DNA of 42,124 nt from Thermoleophilia bacterium (GTDB taxonomy: Bacteria; Actinomycetota; Thermoleophilia; Gaiellales; JAICJC01), in NCBI GenBank assembly GCA_025928655.1, contig JAICJC010000014.1, forward strand, positions 1 through 42,124, in the 5' to 3' direction. Below the pieces are notes generated by a model. It ran no database searches. It had not been told where the DNA came from and saw only the letters and a list, made by a program, of their open reading frames with translations. Of this stretch, positions 7,294 through 15,478 are shown piece by piece. The stretch's first letter is position 1, and every line of letters starts with the position of its first letter. The position numbers and the translations under genes were made by a program.

Positions 7294-9677
7294 ACCGTCG
7301 GCCACGAGGACTCCACGAGCAGGTCGACCTCGGGTACCTTCAGATCCAGCGAGTCGAGCAGCTCGACCACCTCGTCGCCGTGCAGCTCGCGCCGCTCGAC
7401 GAGGACGGACGCAACCTTCTCGACGCCGTCGCGGTTGGCCGCGATCAGCACGTGGGCGGCGACGTAGGCCTGGCCGAGCAGCTGGGCCGCCGTGGCGCGC
7501 TTGTCGCGATCGGAGAGGACGCCGGCGATCGGGTCGACCTCGAGCGGGCCGCCGCCTCCCGACCGGCGCATGATCTGCAGGCCGATGCGCTCGAACCGCT
7601 TGAGGATGCGCTCCCGGGCCTGCTCCCGCTCCTCGTCGGTCTCGCAGTTGCCGTTCACGTCGACCGGCTCGGGCCCCATCGCGCACGAGCCGACCATCCA
7701 CGCCGCCCGGGCGGTCGCGCTCATCACGTCGCCCCCGACGCCGGTGGAGTTCTCCTGGTAGAAGACATGCTCGGCCGCCATGGCGCCCAGCGTCCAGACG
7801 AGCCGGCCCATCTCCTCGTGCCGCCAGGAGCTGAACCGCTCCTCCTTCTCGAGCGCCTGGTGATGGCCGAGCGACTGGCCCCGCTTGCGGATCGAGATCC
7901 GGGTCGACTCCACGCCCTTCATGTAGACGTGGCTCGCCACGGCGTGCCCCGCCTCGTGGATCGCGACCGCGCGGGTCTCCTCCGGGACGTACTCGACGTT
8001 CACCGCCGTGCCGGACTCGACCGTCGTCATGGCCTCGACGATGTCGTCCCACGAGAAGACCGCGCGGCCCTCGTAGTGGGCGTGGGTCAGGGCCATCGAG
8101 CACACCTGCTCGACCATGGCCGGCGAGTAGCCGTTCGTGATCCGGGCCAGCTCGTCGCGCCGCTTGGGCGAGTCGAGGTCGTCGTCGTGGTCGACCTTGC
8201 GCAGGTAGAGGTCGAAGATGTCCTTGCGATCGTCCTTGGTCGGGGTGCGGAACCACACGTGCCGGCCCATCCGGCCCGGCCGGATGAGCGCCGGGTCGAG
8301 CGCCTCGATCGGGGCGTTGCAGGCCCCGATGAAGTAGATCTGCTCGCGCGCCGGGCGGGGCCTGGGCAGGCGCAGCTTCATCGGGCCGACGCGCTGCGGG
8401 ATCACGTAGGTGGCGTCGAGGAACGAGTTGAGCTTGCTCGTCGTGGTCTTGCGCAGGAAGCGGGGCTCGCCGATCCCGTCCATCACCACGAGCAGCTGGT
8501 TCAGCGCCAGCTGGCCGCCGCCGAACATCCCGCCCATGCCGCCGGGGAACGCCGCCCGCACGACCGCGCCGAGGCCGGATCGGCCCTCGCGGGTCGCGAC
8601 GTCGCGCTCCTCGAACAGCCGCTCCCGCCAGCGCCTCGTCTCCAGGATGAGGTCGCCGGTGGGGGTGAGCGACCCCTCACGGCCGAAGAAGCAGAAATCC
8701 TCCATGGCCACCGGCCGGGCGTTGGCGGTCATCCCCGCCCCGAGGCTGGCGCGGCGCATCCCGACCGCATCGATCTCGTCGATGAACACGATGCACTGGC
8801 CGCCCCACTTGCGGGCGAGCTTCTTCGCCCGCCGCGCCAGGATGCGCACGGTGATCGCATCCATGCCGAGGAACATGCCCGCGAAGCCGGATCCCGGGAT
8901 CGAGACGAACGGGCAGTTGAACCCGGTCGCGATCGCCTTCGAGAGCATCGTCTTGCCGGTGCCCGGCGCTCCCAGCATGAGCAGGCCGCGCTCGCGCTTG
9001 CCGCCCGCGCGCTCGAACGCCTCGCCCGACTGCCAGAGCGTGACGACCCGGCGCACCTCCTCCTTGGCCTCGGCCTGGCCGCGCACGTCGTCGAGGTTGA
9101 CGCCCCAGTCGGCGTCGCCCGGCTCGTAGGAGCGGATCTGGCTCGCCGCCATCAGCAGGAAGGGACCGAAGAAGATCGCGAAGTTCGCGAGGAACAGGAT
9201 CGGCAACTGCACCGCCATCTGGATGAAGACCGCGGCCGGGTTCGGCCCGAATGCGTTCGAGAGCCAGTGGTCGCCGAACACGCGCAGCGAGATCAGGTAG
9301 GCGACGTAGACGAACACGCCGAGCACCAGGACCCAGATGGCGAGCCGGTACCAGAAGCGCCAGAACCAGACCCGCCGGCGCGCGATCACATCCTCGTTCT
9401 GGAGGGCCCTGTCGGCCCCGAACAGGCTGGGCCACGGGATGAGCCAGCGGAACACGATGTCGACGAGGCCGCGGAACGCGATCACCTCGAAGAAGGTGCA
9501 GACCAGCGCCCAGAAGACGCTCATCCCGGCGTGGGAGTGGAACCAGACGAAGGCCGCCGGGCTGGTGAGGACGGCCACGAGGGTCGCGGCCCGCGTCAGC
9601 TTGCGCAGGTCGCGGGCGAGACCCGTCGCCCCGGCGTTCCCCGGCGCGAACAGGCGGACGGGCTCGTCGCTTGCCAT
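7290..9677 (-). CDS. FtsH-family AAA+ membrane metalloprotease with large insertions
   Basis: This is a membrane-bound ATP-dependent zinc protease of the FtsH type. In 795 residues it has several N-terminal hydrophobic segments (about 32-60, 112-132 and 150-178), Walker A GAPGTGKT (236-243), Walker B IVFIDEID (296-303), a second-region-of-homology match ACNAPIEALDPALIRPGRMG (452-471) and the protease site AIHEAGHAVASH (HEXXH at 574-578) with the expected distal Asp in STGVGGDVMSAT (D650). Two insertions are unusual: about 75 residues between Walker B and NQLLVVMDG (about 312-390), and about 40 between that block and the SRH (about 401-448). Normal FtsH is about 610-650 residues. The domain order says FtsH; the insertions suggest a separate clade rather than the housekeeping copy. 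ATG at 9677 is only 24 bases from the IS target duplication. Confidence 0.9.
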   Translation of the reverse strand: MASDEPVRLFAPGNAGATGLARDLRKLTRAATLVAVLTSPAAFVWFHSHAGMSVFWALVCTFFEVIAFRGLVDIVFRWLIPWPSLFGADRALQNEDVIARRRVWFWRFWYRLAIWVLVLGVFVYVAYLISLRVFGDHWLSNAFGPNPAAVFIQMAVQLPILFLANFAIFFGPFLLMAASQIRSYEPGDADWGVNLDDVRGQAEAKEEVRRVVTLWQSGEAFERAGGKRERGLLMLGAPGTGKTMLSKAIATGFNCPFVSIPGSGFAGMFLGMDAITVRILARRAKKLARKWGGQCIVFIDEIDAVGMRRASLGAGMTANARPVAMEDFCFFGREGSLTPTGDLILETRRWRERLFEERDVATREGRSGLGAVVRAAFPGGMGGMFGGGQLALNQLLVVMDGIGEPRFLRKTTTSKLNSFLDATYVIPQRVGPMKLRLPRPRPAREQIYFIGACNAPIEALDPALIRPGRMGRHVWFRTPTKDDRKDIFDLYLRKVDHDDDLDSPKRRDELARITNGYSPAMVEQVCSMALTHAHYEGRAVFSWDDIVEAMTTVESGTAVNVEYVPEETRAVAIHEAGHAVASHVYMKGVESTRISIRKRGQSLGHHQALEKEERFSSWRHEEMGRLVWTLGAMAAEHVFYQENSTGVGGDVMSATARAAWMVGSCAMGPEPVDVNGNCETDEEREQARERILKRFERIGLQIMRRSGGGGPLEVDPIAGVLSDRDKRATAAQLLGQAYVAAHVLIAANRDGVEKVASVLVERRELHGDEVVELLDSLDLKVPEVDLLVESSWPTV

Positions 9678-9708
9678 CGGCCAAAGTTTACCGGTGCACT
9701 TTCCGCAA

Positions 9709-9731
9709 ATGGGCTATCCCCTTGACTCCAG
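9709..9731 (+). repeat. Left terminal inverted repeat of the IS
   Basis: This 23-bp end is identical, as reverse complement, to 11840-11862. The target duplication TTCCGCAA lies immediately outside at 9701-9708. Confidence 0.93.
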
Positions 9732-9755
9732 CAGGTTGAGGGTTACGTTGAGAGT

Positions 9756-10871
9756 ATGGCAACAGCGCCGTCTCAACCGCCTCGAAGACCAGACGCTCGG
9801 CTCGAGTATCCGCGGTCGTTGCCGGAGTTCATGGAGCGGTTCCGCGACGAGGCCGACTGCGTCGCGTACCTGGCGAAGGTTCGCTGGCCGGACGGGTTTC
9901 AGTGTCCCGCCTGCGGTGGGGCGGAGGCGTGGTTGTCGCGCCGGCGGGGCTTGTATCTGTGCGCGGATCGACGCTGTGGTCGGCAGGCTTCGGTCCGGGT
10001 GGGGACGATCTTCGAGCGCAGCCACCTGTCGCTGCTGACCTGGTTTCAGGCGATCTGGTTCGTCTCGACGCAGAAGAATGGGGTGAGCGCGTTGGCGTTG
10101 AAGCGCCAGCTCGGCCTGCGAAGCTACGAGACGGCGTGGACGATGCTGCACAAGCTGCGGGTGGCGATGAAGCGGCCCGGCCGAGACGACGATCGCCTCC
10201 ACGGGTACGTCGAGGTGGATGAGACGCTGGTTCGCCTCAACACTGGCGCCACCGCCGGCTTGCCGCGCACTCGCGGGCGCGGCACCGACGCCGTCTTGGT
10301 CGGGATCGCGGTCGAGCAGCGCGGGACGCCGCTGCGCCGCAAGCGGTTGGGATCGGAGGCGGCGAAGCGGTCTCGAGCCGCCCGGCCGCGCTTGACGACG
10401 CGGGCGAAGCCGCTCGGGCGGGTGCGCATCCGCGTCCTCGAGGACGCCAGGCGCGAGACGCTGCATGGGTTCATCCGCGATGTGGTCGAGCCCGGCTCGA
10501 TGATCCTCACCGACGGGCTGAAGGAGTACGAAGGCATCGACGCCGACGGCGACTACGAGCACCGCGCGACCCCGATCAGCCGCAGCACAAACGCCGCCCA
10601 CGTGGCGATGCCGGGCGTGCACCGCGTTGCCAGCCTGCTCAAGCGGTGGCTGCTTGGCACTCACCAGGGCGGCATCCAGCGCCAACACCTGGAGCAGTAC
10701 CTGGACGAGTTCACCTTTCGCTTCAACCGCCGCCGCGCCGAGTCGCCCGGCCTGCTCTTCCACCGCCTCATTGAACAGTCGATTGCGGCCAGCCCGACGA
10801 CCTACGCCCGGATGGTCGAGACGCGCCGACACCTGAAAGTCGTTCGCGCTCCCGAGAGGCTGGGCCAATGA
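9756..10871 (+). CDS. IS1595-family transposase
   Basis: The 371-residue DDE-type transposase moves the surrounding element. It has an N-terminal zinc ribbon (FQCPACGG with C50/C53, and YLCADRRCGRQ with C69/C74), then a DDE domain: HGYVEVDETLVR (first Asp, D155), MILTDGLKEYEG (second Asp, D253), and HRVASLLKRWLLGTHQGGIQ followed by LEQYLDEFTFRFNRR with the C-terminal acidic residue. This arrangement, including the LDEFTFRFNRR ending, is characteristic of IS1595. The ATG at 9756 is the first good start inside the left end. The frame is intact, and its stop overlaps the first passenger gene (ATGA), implying co-translation. Confidence 0.94.
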   Translation: MATAPSQPPRRPDARLEYPRSLPEFMERFRDEADCVAYLAKVRWPDGFQCPACGGAEAWLSRRRGLYLCADRRCGRQASVRVGTIFERSHLSLLTWFQAIWFVSTQKNGVSALALKRQLGLRSYETAWTMLHKLRVAMKRPGRDDDRLHGYVEVDETLVRLNTGATAGLPRTRGRGTDAVLVGIAVEQRGTPLRRKRLGSEAAKRSRAARPRLTTRAKPLGRVRIRVLEDARRETLHGFIRDVVEPGSMILTDGLKEYEGIDADGDYEHRATPISRSTNAAHVAMPGVHRVASLLKRWLLGTHQGGIQRQHLEQYLDEFTFRFNRRRAESPGLLFHRLIEQSIAASPTTYARMVETRRHLKVVRAPERLGQ

Positions 10872-11377
10872 GGCTCGGGAAGGACGGACAGGATTGGATC
10901 CGCTTGGGGCTCGTCGGCTACCAGTTCCCAGATGCTGAAGACGTTCGCAAGCGATGTAGCTGGCACGTGGTCGAAGGCGAAGCCTCGTGCCGGGAGGGCG
11001 CGTGGCAGTTCAAGTGGCAGGCCCTCACCTGCGAAGAGTCCGACCGTTTCACGGAGTGGTTGCGGATGGCCGCCGACTGGGTCGACGGCAAGGACTGGTT
11101 CGACGGCGAGGTGTCGTGGCCGCCCTATTGGGTACCGGCAGGCACGGACTTTACCGAACCCAACCTCTCCTTCAGCGTGAACCGCAACCGAGACGCCACC
11201 GGCTTGGTGATCGTCGCGCTCAACATGGAGTTCCGCCCGCCGTGGCGTGCGCCCTCCCGCACATTCGAGACCCCAACCATCCTCCACATCCACGTGGATC
11301 CGCCGACGCTGCGCCGGGCGGCAGACGAGTGGGCCGCCGAGGTCGCCAAGTACCCTGATAACTCCCGCTCGAGCTGA
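10868..11377 (+). CDS. WapI-family-like immunity protein carried by the IS
   Basis: The 169-residue protein follows the pattern I associate with WapI-type immunity proteins: LVGYQFPDAED near the start, WHVVEGEASCREGAWQFKW, an E-x-x-x-FTEWLRMAADW segment, DFTEPNLSFSVNR, a beta stretch VIVALNMEFRPPW, and the ending LRRAADEWAAEVAKYP. Proteins of that family neutralise cognate contact-dependent or polymorphic toxins in the cytoplasm; there is no signal peptide or membrane segment here. No toxin gene is nearby, so if it is an immunity gene it is an orphan. The start overlaps the transposase stop by four bases. The assignment rests on remembered family features, not a search. Confidence 0.65.
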   Translation: MRLGKDGQDWIRLGLVGYQFPDAEDVRKRCSWHVVEGEASCREGAWQFKWQALTCEESDRFTEWLRMAADWVDGKDWFDGEVSWPPYWVPAGTDFTEPNLSFSVNRNRDATGLVIVALNMEFRPPWRAPSRTFETPTILHIHVDPPTLRRAADEWAAEVAKYPDNSRSS

Positions 11378-11443
11378 TGAACATACGACGCACCAACCTG
11401 AACGAGCCGGCCATCCCGAACGCACCCAAGCGATCCGGAACGC

Positions 11444-11758
11444 ATGGACGCTGACGGCGACTGGAGGTTGAGAGGGCAGGAAGACTTCCTGCTCGGGGCA
11501 GAACTCGTACTGAAGCGGTACCGCGCCTACCGCGAGGACTGGGAGCACGACCACTGCGCGTTCTGTTGGGCGAAGTTCATGGATCCGGACTTCTCGCCCG
11601 AACACAAGCGGTGGGTCGGCGAGCATCCCGACGTGCTAACGGAGGGCTACGCCACCACGGCGTCCCATCCCCAGGGCGCCGACTACTTCTGGGTTTGCCC
11701 CACGTGCTTCGAGGACTTCCGTGACCGCTTCGGCTGGCATCTGAGCGACACGAGCTGA
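11444..11758 (+). CDS. Small CxxC/CxxC passenger protein of unknown function
   Basis: The 104-residue protein has the layout DWRLRGQEDFLLGAELVLKR, then EDWEHDHCAFCWAKFMDPDF, then VLTEGYATT and YFWVCPTCFEDFRDRFGWHL. The two CxxC pairs (CAFC and CPTC) probably bind one zinc ion. Similar small proteins with the HDHCEFC...CxxCFxDF...FGW pattern occur widely as conserved hypotheticals; I know of no proven function. It lies 66 bases after the WapI-like gene inside the same IS, so it is passenger cargo. A second immunity role is a possible reading from context only. Confidence 0.7.
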   Translation: MDADGDWRLRGQEDFLLGAELVLKRYRAYREDWEHDHCAFCWAKFMDPDFSPEHKRWVGEHPDVLTEGYATTASHPQGADYFWVCPTCFEDFRDRFGWHLSDTS

Positions 11759-11839
11759 AGCGTGGGCGTCGCCCCCGCCGACCGCCCAGAACCTTCGACC
11801 AGCGTTTTTCCCAGCATTTGCAGGCGTGTTTCCCAACGA

Positions 11840-11862
11840 CTGGAGTCAAGGGGATAGCCCAT
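11840..11862 (-). repeat. Right terminal inverted repeat of the IS
   Basis: This end is a perfect 23-bp inverted copy of 9709-9731 and is followed immediately by the second copy of the target duplication TTCCGCAA (11863-11870). Confidence 0.93.
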
Positions 11863-11875
11863 TTCCGCAAAGTCG

Positions 11876-11904
11876 GGAACCGCGCTGACGTTTCCCCCGT
11901 CTGA
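11876..11904 (+). promoter_or_regulatory. ECF-sigma type promoter for the DUF4349 gene
   Basis: GGAACC (11876-11881) and CGTCTGA (11898-11904) are separated by 16 bases. This is a close match to the GGAAC-N16/17-CGTC form used by many extracytoplasmic-function sigma factors. Transcription would begin near 11911, leaving a leader of about 24 bases with a GGGGGAG ribosome site (11922-11928) before the ATG at 11935. The IS target duplication ends only five bases upstream of the -35 box. Confidence 0.65.
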
Positions 11905-11934
11905 GGGACGGGATACCGAACGGGGGAGCGAGCG

Positions 11935-12933
11935 ATGGCGAGGATGCATCGAGCGGCGGTTGCAACGGCGGCGGCGGTGGTGCTCTCGGGCCTCGTCGGC
12001 GCGGCGGCGGGATGCGCGGGCAGCTCGGGCGGGGCGTCGAGCGGCGCGGGAGGCGGCGCCACAGCGGCGCACGCTCCGGCAGCTATTGGCGCGGCGAACG
12101 GCAAGCAGTTCGACAAGGCGGCGGTGCAGGGAGCGGCCACGCTCGGAGCCGCACGCGCGAGCGCCGGGTCGGGAAGCGCCGCGGGCGGCGGGTCGGCCGA
12201 GGCGCGCGCGGATGCGCCGGCCCCGATCCCCTCGGCGGTGATCAAGACGGCGACCCTCGACCTGAGCGTCCGCCACGGCCGCTTCGGAAGGGCGATGACC
12301 GCCGCGGCGAACCTGGCCGAACGGTTCGGCGGCTATGTGAGCCGGCAGACGTCGTTCGGGACGCGCATCCACGACGGCACGCTGGTCATGCGCGTCCCTG
12401 CACGCCGGTTCGAGCCCGCGCGCGAGGCCGTGGAGAAGCTGGGGCGGCCGACCAACGAGGTCGTGTCCGGACGCGACGTGACCCGCCAGCTCGTGAACCT
12501 CGGCGCCCGGCTCGGGAATCTCGAGTCGCAGCAACGGGCGCTGCGCGCGCTGATGCGGCGGGCCGTGACCGTCTCCGACACGATACGCGTGCAGGGCGTC
12601 CTGCAGGGCGTCGAGCTCCAGATCGAGGAGATCCAGGGCGAGCTGAACTACCTGCACGACCGCACCGCGATGTCGACGATCTCGATCGCCGTCCACGAGG
12701 CGGGGGCGCGGCCGGCGCCGCCGCAGCACGCGTCGGCGATCTGGAAGGACGGAGAGCGGGCCGTCCACGCGGCCACGGCGGTCGTCGGCGCCATCATCGT
12801 CGGCGCCGGCTACGTGATCCCACTCGCGCTCCTGGCCCTGCTGGCCGTGCTCGTCGGCCGGCTCGCGGCGCCGTGGGCGGCACCCCTAGCCGCCCGCCGG
12901 CGCACCCCGGCGGGAACCCCGCCCGACGACTGA
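11935..12933 (+). CDS. DUF4349 lipoprotein
   Basis: The 332-residue protein has a lipoprotein signal (RAAVATAAAVVLSGLVGAAA then Cys27), a low-complexity Gly/Ala/Ser linker to about residue 100, then the DUF4349 domain: VIKTATLDLSVRHGRF, AERFGGYVSRQTSFG, GTLVMRVPARRFEPAREAVE, VVSGRDVTRQLVNLGARLGN and a coiled-coil-like stretch ending in QGELNYLHDRTAMSTISIAV. A transmembrane helix lies near the C-terminus (about 285-310), with a basic tail. The function of DUF4349 is not established; an envelope location is clear. The apparent ECF promoter upstream suggests envelope-stress control. GGGGGAG six bases upstream fixes the start. Confidence 0.88.
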   Translation: MARMHRAAVATAAAVVLSGLVGAAAGCAGSSGGASSGAGGGATAAHAPAAIGAANGKQFDKAAVQGAATLGAARASAGSGSAAGGGSAEARADAPAPIPSAVIKTATLDLSVRHGRFGRAMTAAANLAERFGGYVSRQTSFGTRIHDGTLVMRVPARRFEPAREAVEKLGRPTNEVVSGRDVTRQLVNLGARLGNLESQQRALRALMRRAVTVSDTIRVQGVLQGVELQIEEIQGELNYLHDRTAMSTISIAVHEAGARPAPPQHASAIWKDGERAVHAATAVVGAIIVGAGYVIPLALLALLAVLVGRLAAPWAAPLAARRRTPAGTPPDD

Positions 12934-12956
12934 GCGCGGGCGGGACCCGTCGGTGG

Positions 12957-12973
12957 GGCGGTCAACGACCGCC
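12957..12973. terminator. Hairpin between convergent genes
   Basis: GGCGGTC (12957-12963), loop AAC, GACCGCC (12967-12973) form a perfect 7-bp stem. It lies between the stop of the DUF4349 gene and the stop of the convergent Ig-like gene, so it could serve both strands. There is no T-run. Confidence 0.5.
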
Positions 12974-12978
12974 GGAGC

Positions 12979-15441
12979 TCACTGATCCGGGCTCTGGGTG
13001 CCGCCGTCGTCGTCGCCGCCGTGATGGCAGCCAAGCAGGACGGCGGGGGTGCCGGTGAAGTCGGTGCTGTTCCCGGCGACATCGGTGACGGTGACGCTCA
13101 CCGAGATCTGGCCGGCGGACAGCGAGCCGGCGTCGATGCAGCTCACGACCACGTGTCCGTTCCCGGCGCTCGCCGAGCCCTGTGCGCTCGAGCTGCCGTC
13201 GGAGAGCGTGACGGTCACGGTGTCGTTCGGGTCAGGCACCTCGTTGAAGGCGACGAAGACCTTCACACACGACGCGCTGGACGGGGTGATCGTGTTCGGC
13301 GGCGGGCCGACGACGCTGGCGACCGCGGGTGCCGGCGGCGCCTGGGTGTCCTTGATCAGCGATCCGGTGAAGGTCGACTTCACGCCGTTCGCGTCGATGA
13401 TCGTGCCCGTGATCGGGAGCGTGCCGTCGGGCAGGCTGCTCAGATCCGCCGTCCAGGACACCTCGTCGCCGCCGCCGGACTGGGTCGAGAGCGCCATCCC
13501 GCCGACCGAGAGCGAGATCTGGTCTGCCGGATCGGTCGGGCCGGCGAAGGTCGCGACGATCGTGGCGGCGGTCTGCGTGGCCGCGTTCACGTAGCCGGCC
13601 GGGTTCTCCGAGCCCGCGGGGACGCCGACGCCGGTCGGGGCCTCGGCGCCGCCCGTGTCCTTGACGAAGTGCCAGCCCCACTTCTTGGTGACGTTGCCGC
13701 TCGGGTCGATCTCCTTGATGCCCATCGGGTACGTGCCATCCGAGAGATCGGACAGGTCGAGCGGGCCGACAGTGATGACCGAGCTCTCACCGTCGGCGGT
13801 GACCGGATACGGCTTGTGGGCGATCCAGATCACGATCTGATCGTCGGGCGACGGTGGCTGGTCGAACGTCGCCTGCACCGTGACGGCACCCTGCGAGGCC
13901 TCCGTCACGACACCGGGCGGGTTGTTCGGGCCGCCGACGACGCCGATCGAGCCGGGAGGCGCCGGGGCGGTCGCGTCCTTGGTCGTGGACGTCGTGCCGG
14001 GATCCGACACGTTCCCCGCCAGATCCGTGGCCGTGGCGGTGACGATGATCGGGTCGCCGTCGGTCGTGTCGTTCAGCGCCTTGGCGTTGACGGGAATGAC
14101 GATCGTGGTCTCGTTCGCGGTCTCGGTATCCGAGCCGACGGCCACGTTCCCCGCCGCGTCCTTCATCGTGACGTTGACAAGCTCTCCAGCCGCGTCGGTG
14201 GTCACCGTAACGGGCACCGCCCCCGCGTTTGCGACGACGATCGGCGGAGCGCTCACGCTGGGTTGATTCGGTGCCTGGGTGTCCTTGGTGATGTCGGGCC
14301 CCAGAGCCGGCCGGCTGGTGTTGCCGAGGCTGTCCGCAGCGGTCGCGGAGACACTGATGCGCCCGTCGGCAAGCTTGTCGACACCCGCGACATCGACCTT
14401 CACGGATGAGCCGCCACCGGGGGCCTGGCCTGAAACCGAAGTGCCGGCCGCGTCCGTCAGGGTCACGGTGATCGTGTCTGTGGGGCTGGAGTCGGCTCCC
14501 GGGGTGACGGTGACACCAACGTCGGTCGTACCCATCTTGATGAACGGCGGCGGCGACAGATCGGAGGGTGAATCCGGAGGGGTTCTATCGGCAGCGGCTG
14601 TCGCCGACGGGCCAGGGCTGCTCTCAACCGGAGCCGAAGACGTCGTGGCGCCGCCTGCCAGCGCGATCACCTGGTAGGCGTACGTGCCGTCGGCGGGCGT
14701 GCGGTCGACGGCACTCGTGGCGGTCGCGGGAAGGGTGGCCACGGTCGTCCAGGTGTCGCCCGTGCCAGTGGCGCGCTGGAGGAGGTATCCGGTGACACCC
14801 GACGAGGCCGGCGGCCCCCACGCAAGATTCACCGCGCCGTTTGCGATCGGCGTCGCGGTCAGGGAGGAGATCGGGTACGGCGCCTGCGCGCCCGTGAGCT
14901 GGATGGTGTACGCGCCGGAGGACGAGTTCTGGATCGCGACCGTGAGCGTGCCGCTGATGGGGCCGGCATGCGCGGGACTGCTCATCAACTCAACGGTCGC
15001 CGCGTGACGGGGGCGAACGACCATCGTCGTGCCCCCTCCGGCGAAATTCGCAGTGATCGCAGGGTTGCTCACGCTCAGTGTCAGCGGGAGCGGGGTCGAG
15101 CTCGTGTTCGTGAGGCTGAGCGTCTTCGGAACACCCTTCGACACGCCGAAGTCGAAGAGGCTATTGATGTCCGCCAGCGGAGAGCCCTGTCCGGACGCCG
15201 GAGCCTGCAAATTCACGAAGTGCTTGACGGGGGGCGCTTGCCAGCCAACCGTCTTCCTGAAGCTGTTGAAAACGCTTCCAGGCAGCGTGGTCAGGGAGAA
15301 GGAGCCGGTGCCCGCGCCGGTGAGCGAGATCACGGCCAGGCTCGCGTACGTCGCCATGACGGCGACGACGAGCAAACTCGCCGCGAACATGCCCCGACTG
15401 CGTGTCAGCGGAGGCGCCTTTTTCGCATCTCCCCACCGCAT
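12979..15441 (-). CDS. Large secreted or anchored Ig-like / fibronectin-like surface protein
   Basis: The 820-residue product has a charged N-terminus and one hydrophobic helix (MFAASLLVVAVMATYASLAV, about residues 18-37), which is either a signal or an anchor. It continues with a choice-of-anchor-like segment (FGVSKGVPKTLSLTNTSSTP), a fibronectin III-like domain (NGAVNLAWGPPASSGVTGYL, TYAYQVIALAGG) and several bacterial Ig-like modules joined by KDTQAP or KDATAP linkers. It ends in a His/Asp-rich tail. An adhesive or structural role outside the cell is likely. The ATG at 15441 is chosen because a GAGGAGGGGG ribosome site precedes it by about 12 bases; the GTG at 15474 lies within the apparent -10 box. 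It is downstream of the sulfatase gene but probably has its own promoter. Confidence 0.8.
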   Translation of the reverse strand: MRWGDAKKAPPLTRSRGMFAASLLVVAVMATYASLAVISLTGAGTGSFSLTTLPGSVFNSFRKTVGWQAPPVKHFVNLQAPASGQGSPLADINSLFDFGVSKGVPKTLSLTNTSSTPLPLTLSVSNPAITANFAGGGTTMVVRPRHAATVELMSSPAHAGPISGTLTVAIQNSSSGAYTIQLTGAQAPYPISSLTATPIANGAVNLAWGPPASSGVTGYLLQRATGTGDTWTTVATLPATATSAVDRTPADGTYAYQVIALAGGATTSSAPVESSPGPSATAAADRTPPDSPSDLSPPPFIKMGTTDVGVTVTPGADSSPTDTITVTLTDAAGTSVSGQAPGGGSSVKVDVAGVDKLADGRISVSATAADSLGNTSRPALGPDITKDTQAPNQPSVSAPPIVVANAGAVPVTVTTDAAGELVNVTMKDAAGNVAVGSDTETANETTIVIPVNAKALNDTTDGDPIIVTATATDLAGNVSDPGTTSTTKDATAPAPPGSIGVVGGPNNPPGVVTEASQGAVTVQATFDQPPSPDDQIVIWIAHKPYPVTADGESSVITVGPLDLSDLSDGTYPMGIKEIDPSGNVTKKWGWHFVKDTGGAEAPTGVGVPAGSENPAGYVNAATQTAATIVATFAGPTDPADQISLSVGGMALSTQSGGGDEVSWTADLSSLPDGTLPITGTIIDANGVKSTFTGSLIKDTQAPPAPAVASVVGPPPNTITPSSASCVKVFVAFNEVPDPNDTVTVTLSDGSSSAQGSASAGNGHVVVSCIDAGSLSAGQISVSVTVTDVAGNSTDFTGTPAVLLGCHHGGDDDGGTQSPDQ

Positions 15442-15472
15442 CTTGCTGCTGACCCCCTCCTCAGACTGCAGC

Positions 15473-15478
15473 ACTGTA
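15473..15478 (-). promoter_or_regulatory. Possible -10 box for the Ig-like gene
   Basis: TACAGT on the minus strand lies 31 bases before the ATG at 15441, with a strong GAGGAGGGGG ribosome site in between. No convincing -35 box is seen. Confidence 0.4.

Larger units (their letters stand above)
9709..11862 (+). mobile_element. Complete IS1595-family insertion sequence with two passenger genes
   Basis: The element is 2154 bp. Its ends are a perfect 23-bp inverted repeat beginning ATGGGCTATCCCCTTGACTC (9709-9731 and 11840-11862). It is flanked by an 8-bp direct repeat TTCCGCAA (9701-9708 and 11863-11870); the match can be stretched to TTTCCGCAAA if bases are borrowed from the ends. An 8-bp duplication fits the IS1595 family, as does the transposase. 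Besides the transposase it carries two genes on the same strand. Intact ends, duplication and reading frames indicate a recent insertion. It sits between the divergent FtsH-like and DUF4349 genes. Confidence 0.93.

Noticed and set aside
7380-9725. Long open frame on the plus strand opposite the FtsH-like gene
   Set aside because: It is a GC-driven antisense frame rich in Arg, Ala, Asp and His with no family motifs; the opposite strand has complete AAA and HEXXH motifs.
9714-10868. Minus-strand frame opposite the IS transposase
   Set aside because: The plus strand carries the zinc ribbon and DDE motifs; the antisense frame starts and ends near the IS left end only by chance.
11377-11451. A 24-codon frame starting MNIRRTNLNEP between the two IS passenger genes
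   Set aside because: It has no ribosome site or known family; it is probably only the spacer.
10802-11626. Minus-strand frame across the IS passenger genes
   Set aside because: It contradicts the plus-strand gene with the ATGA overlap and family-like pattern, and has no recognised features.
15442-15474. GTG start at 15474 for the Ig-like surface protein
   Set aside because: It overlaps the likely -10 box and the strong GAGGAGGGGG site lies downstream of it.
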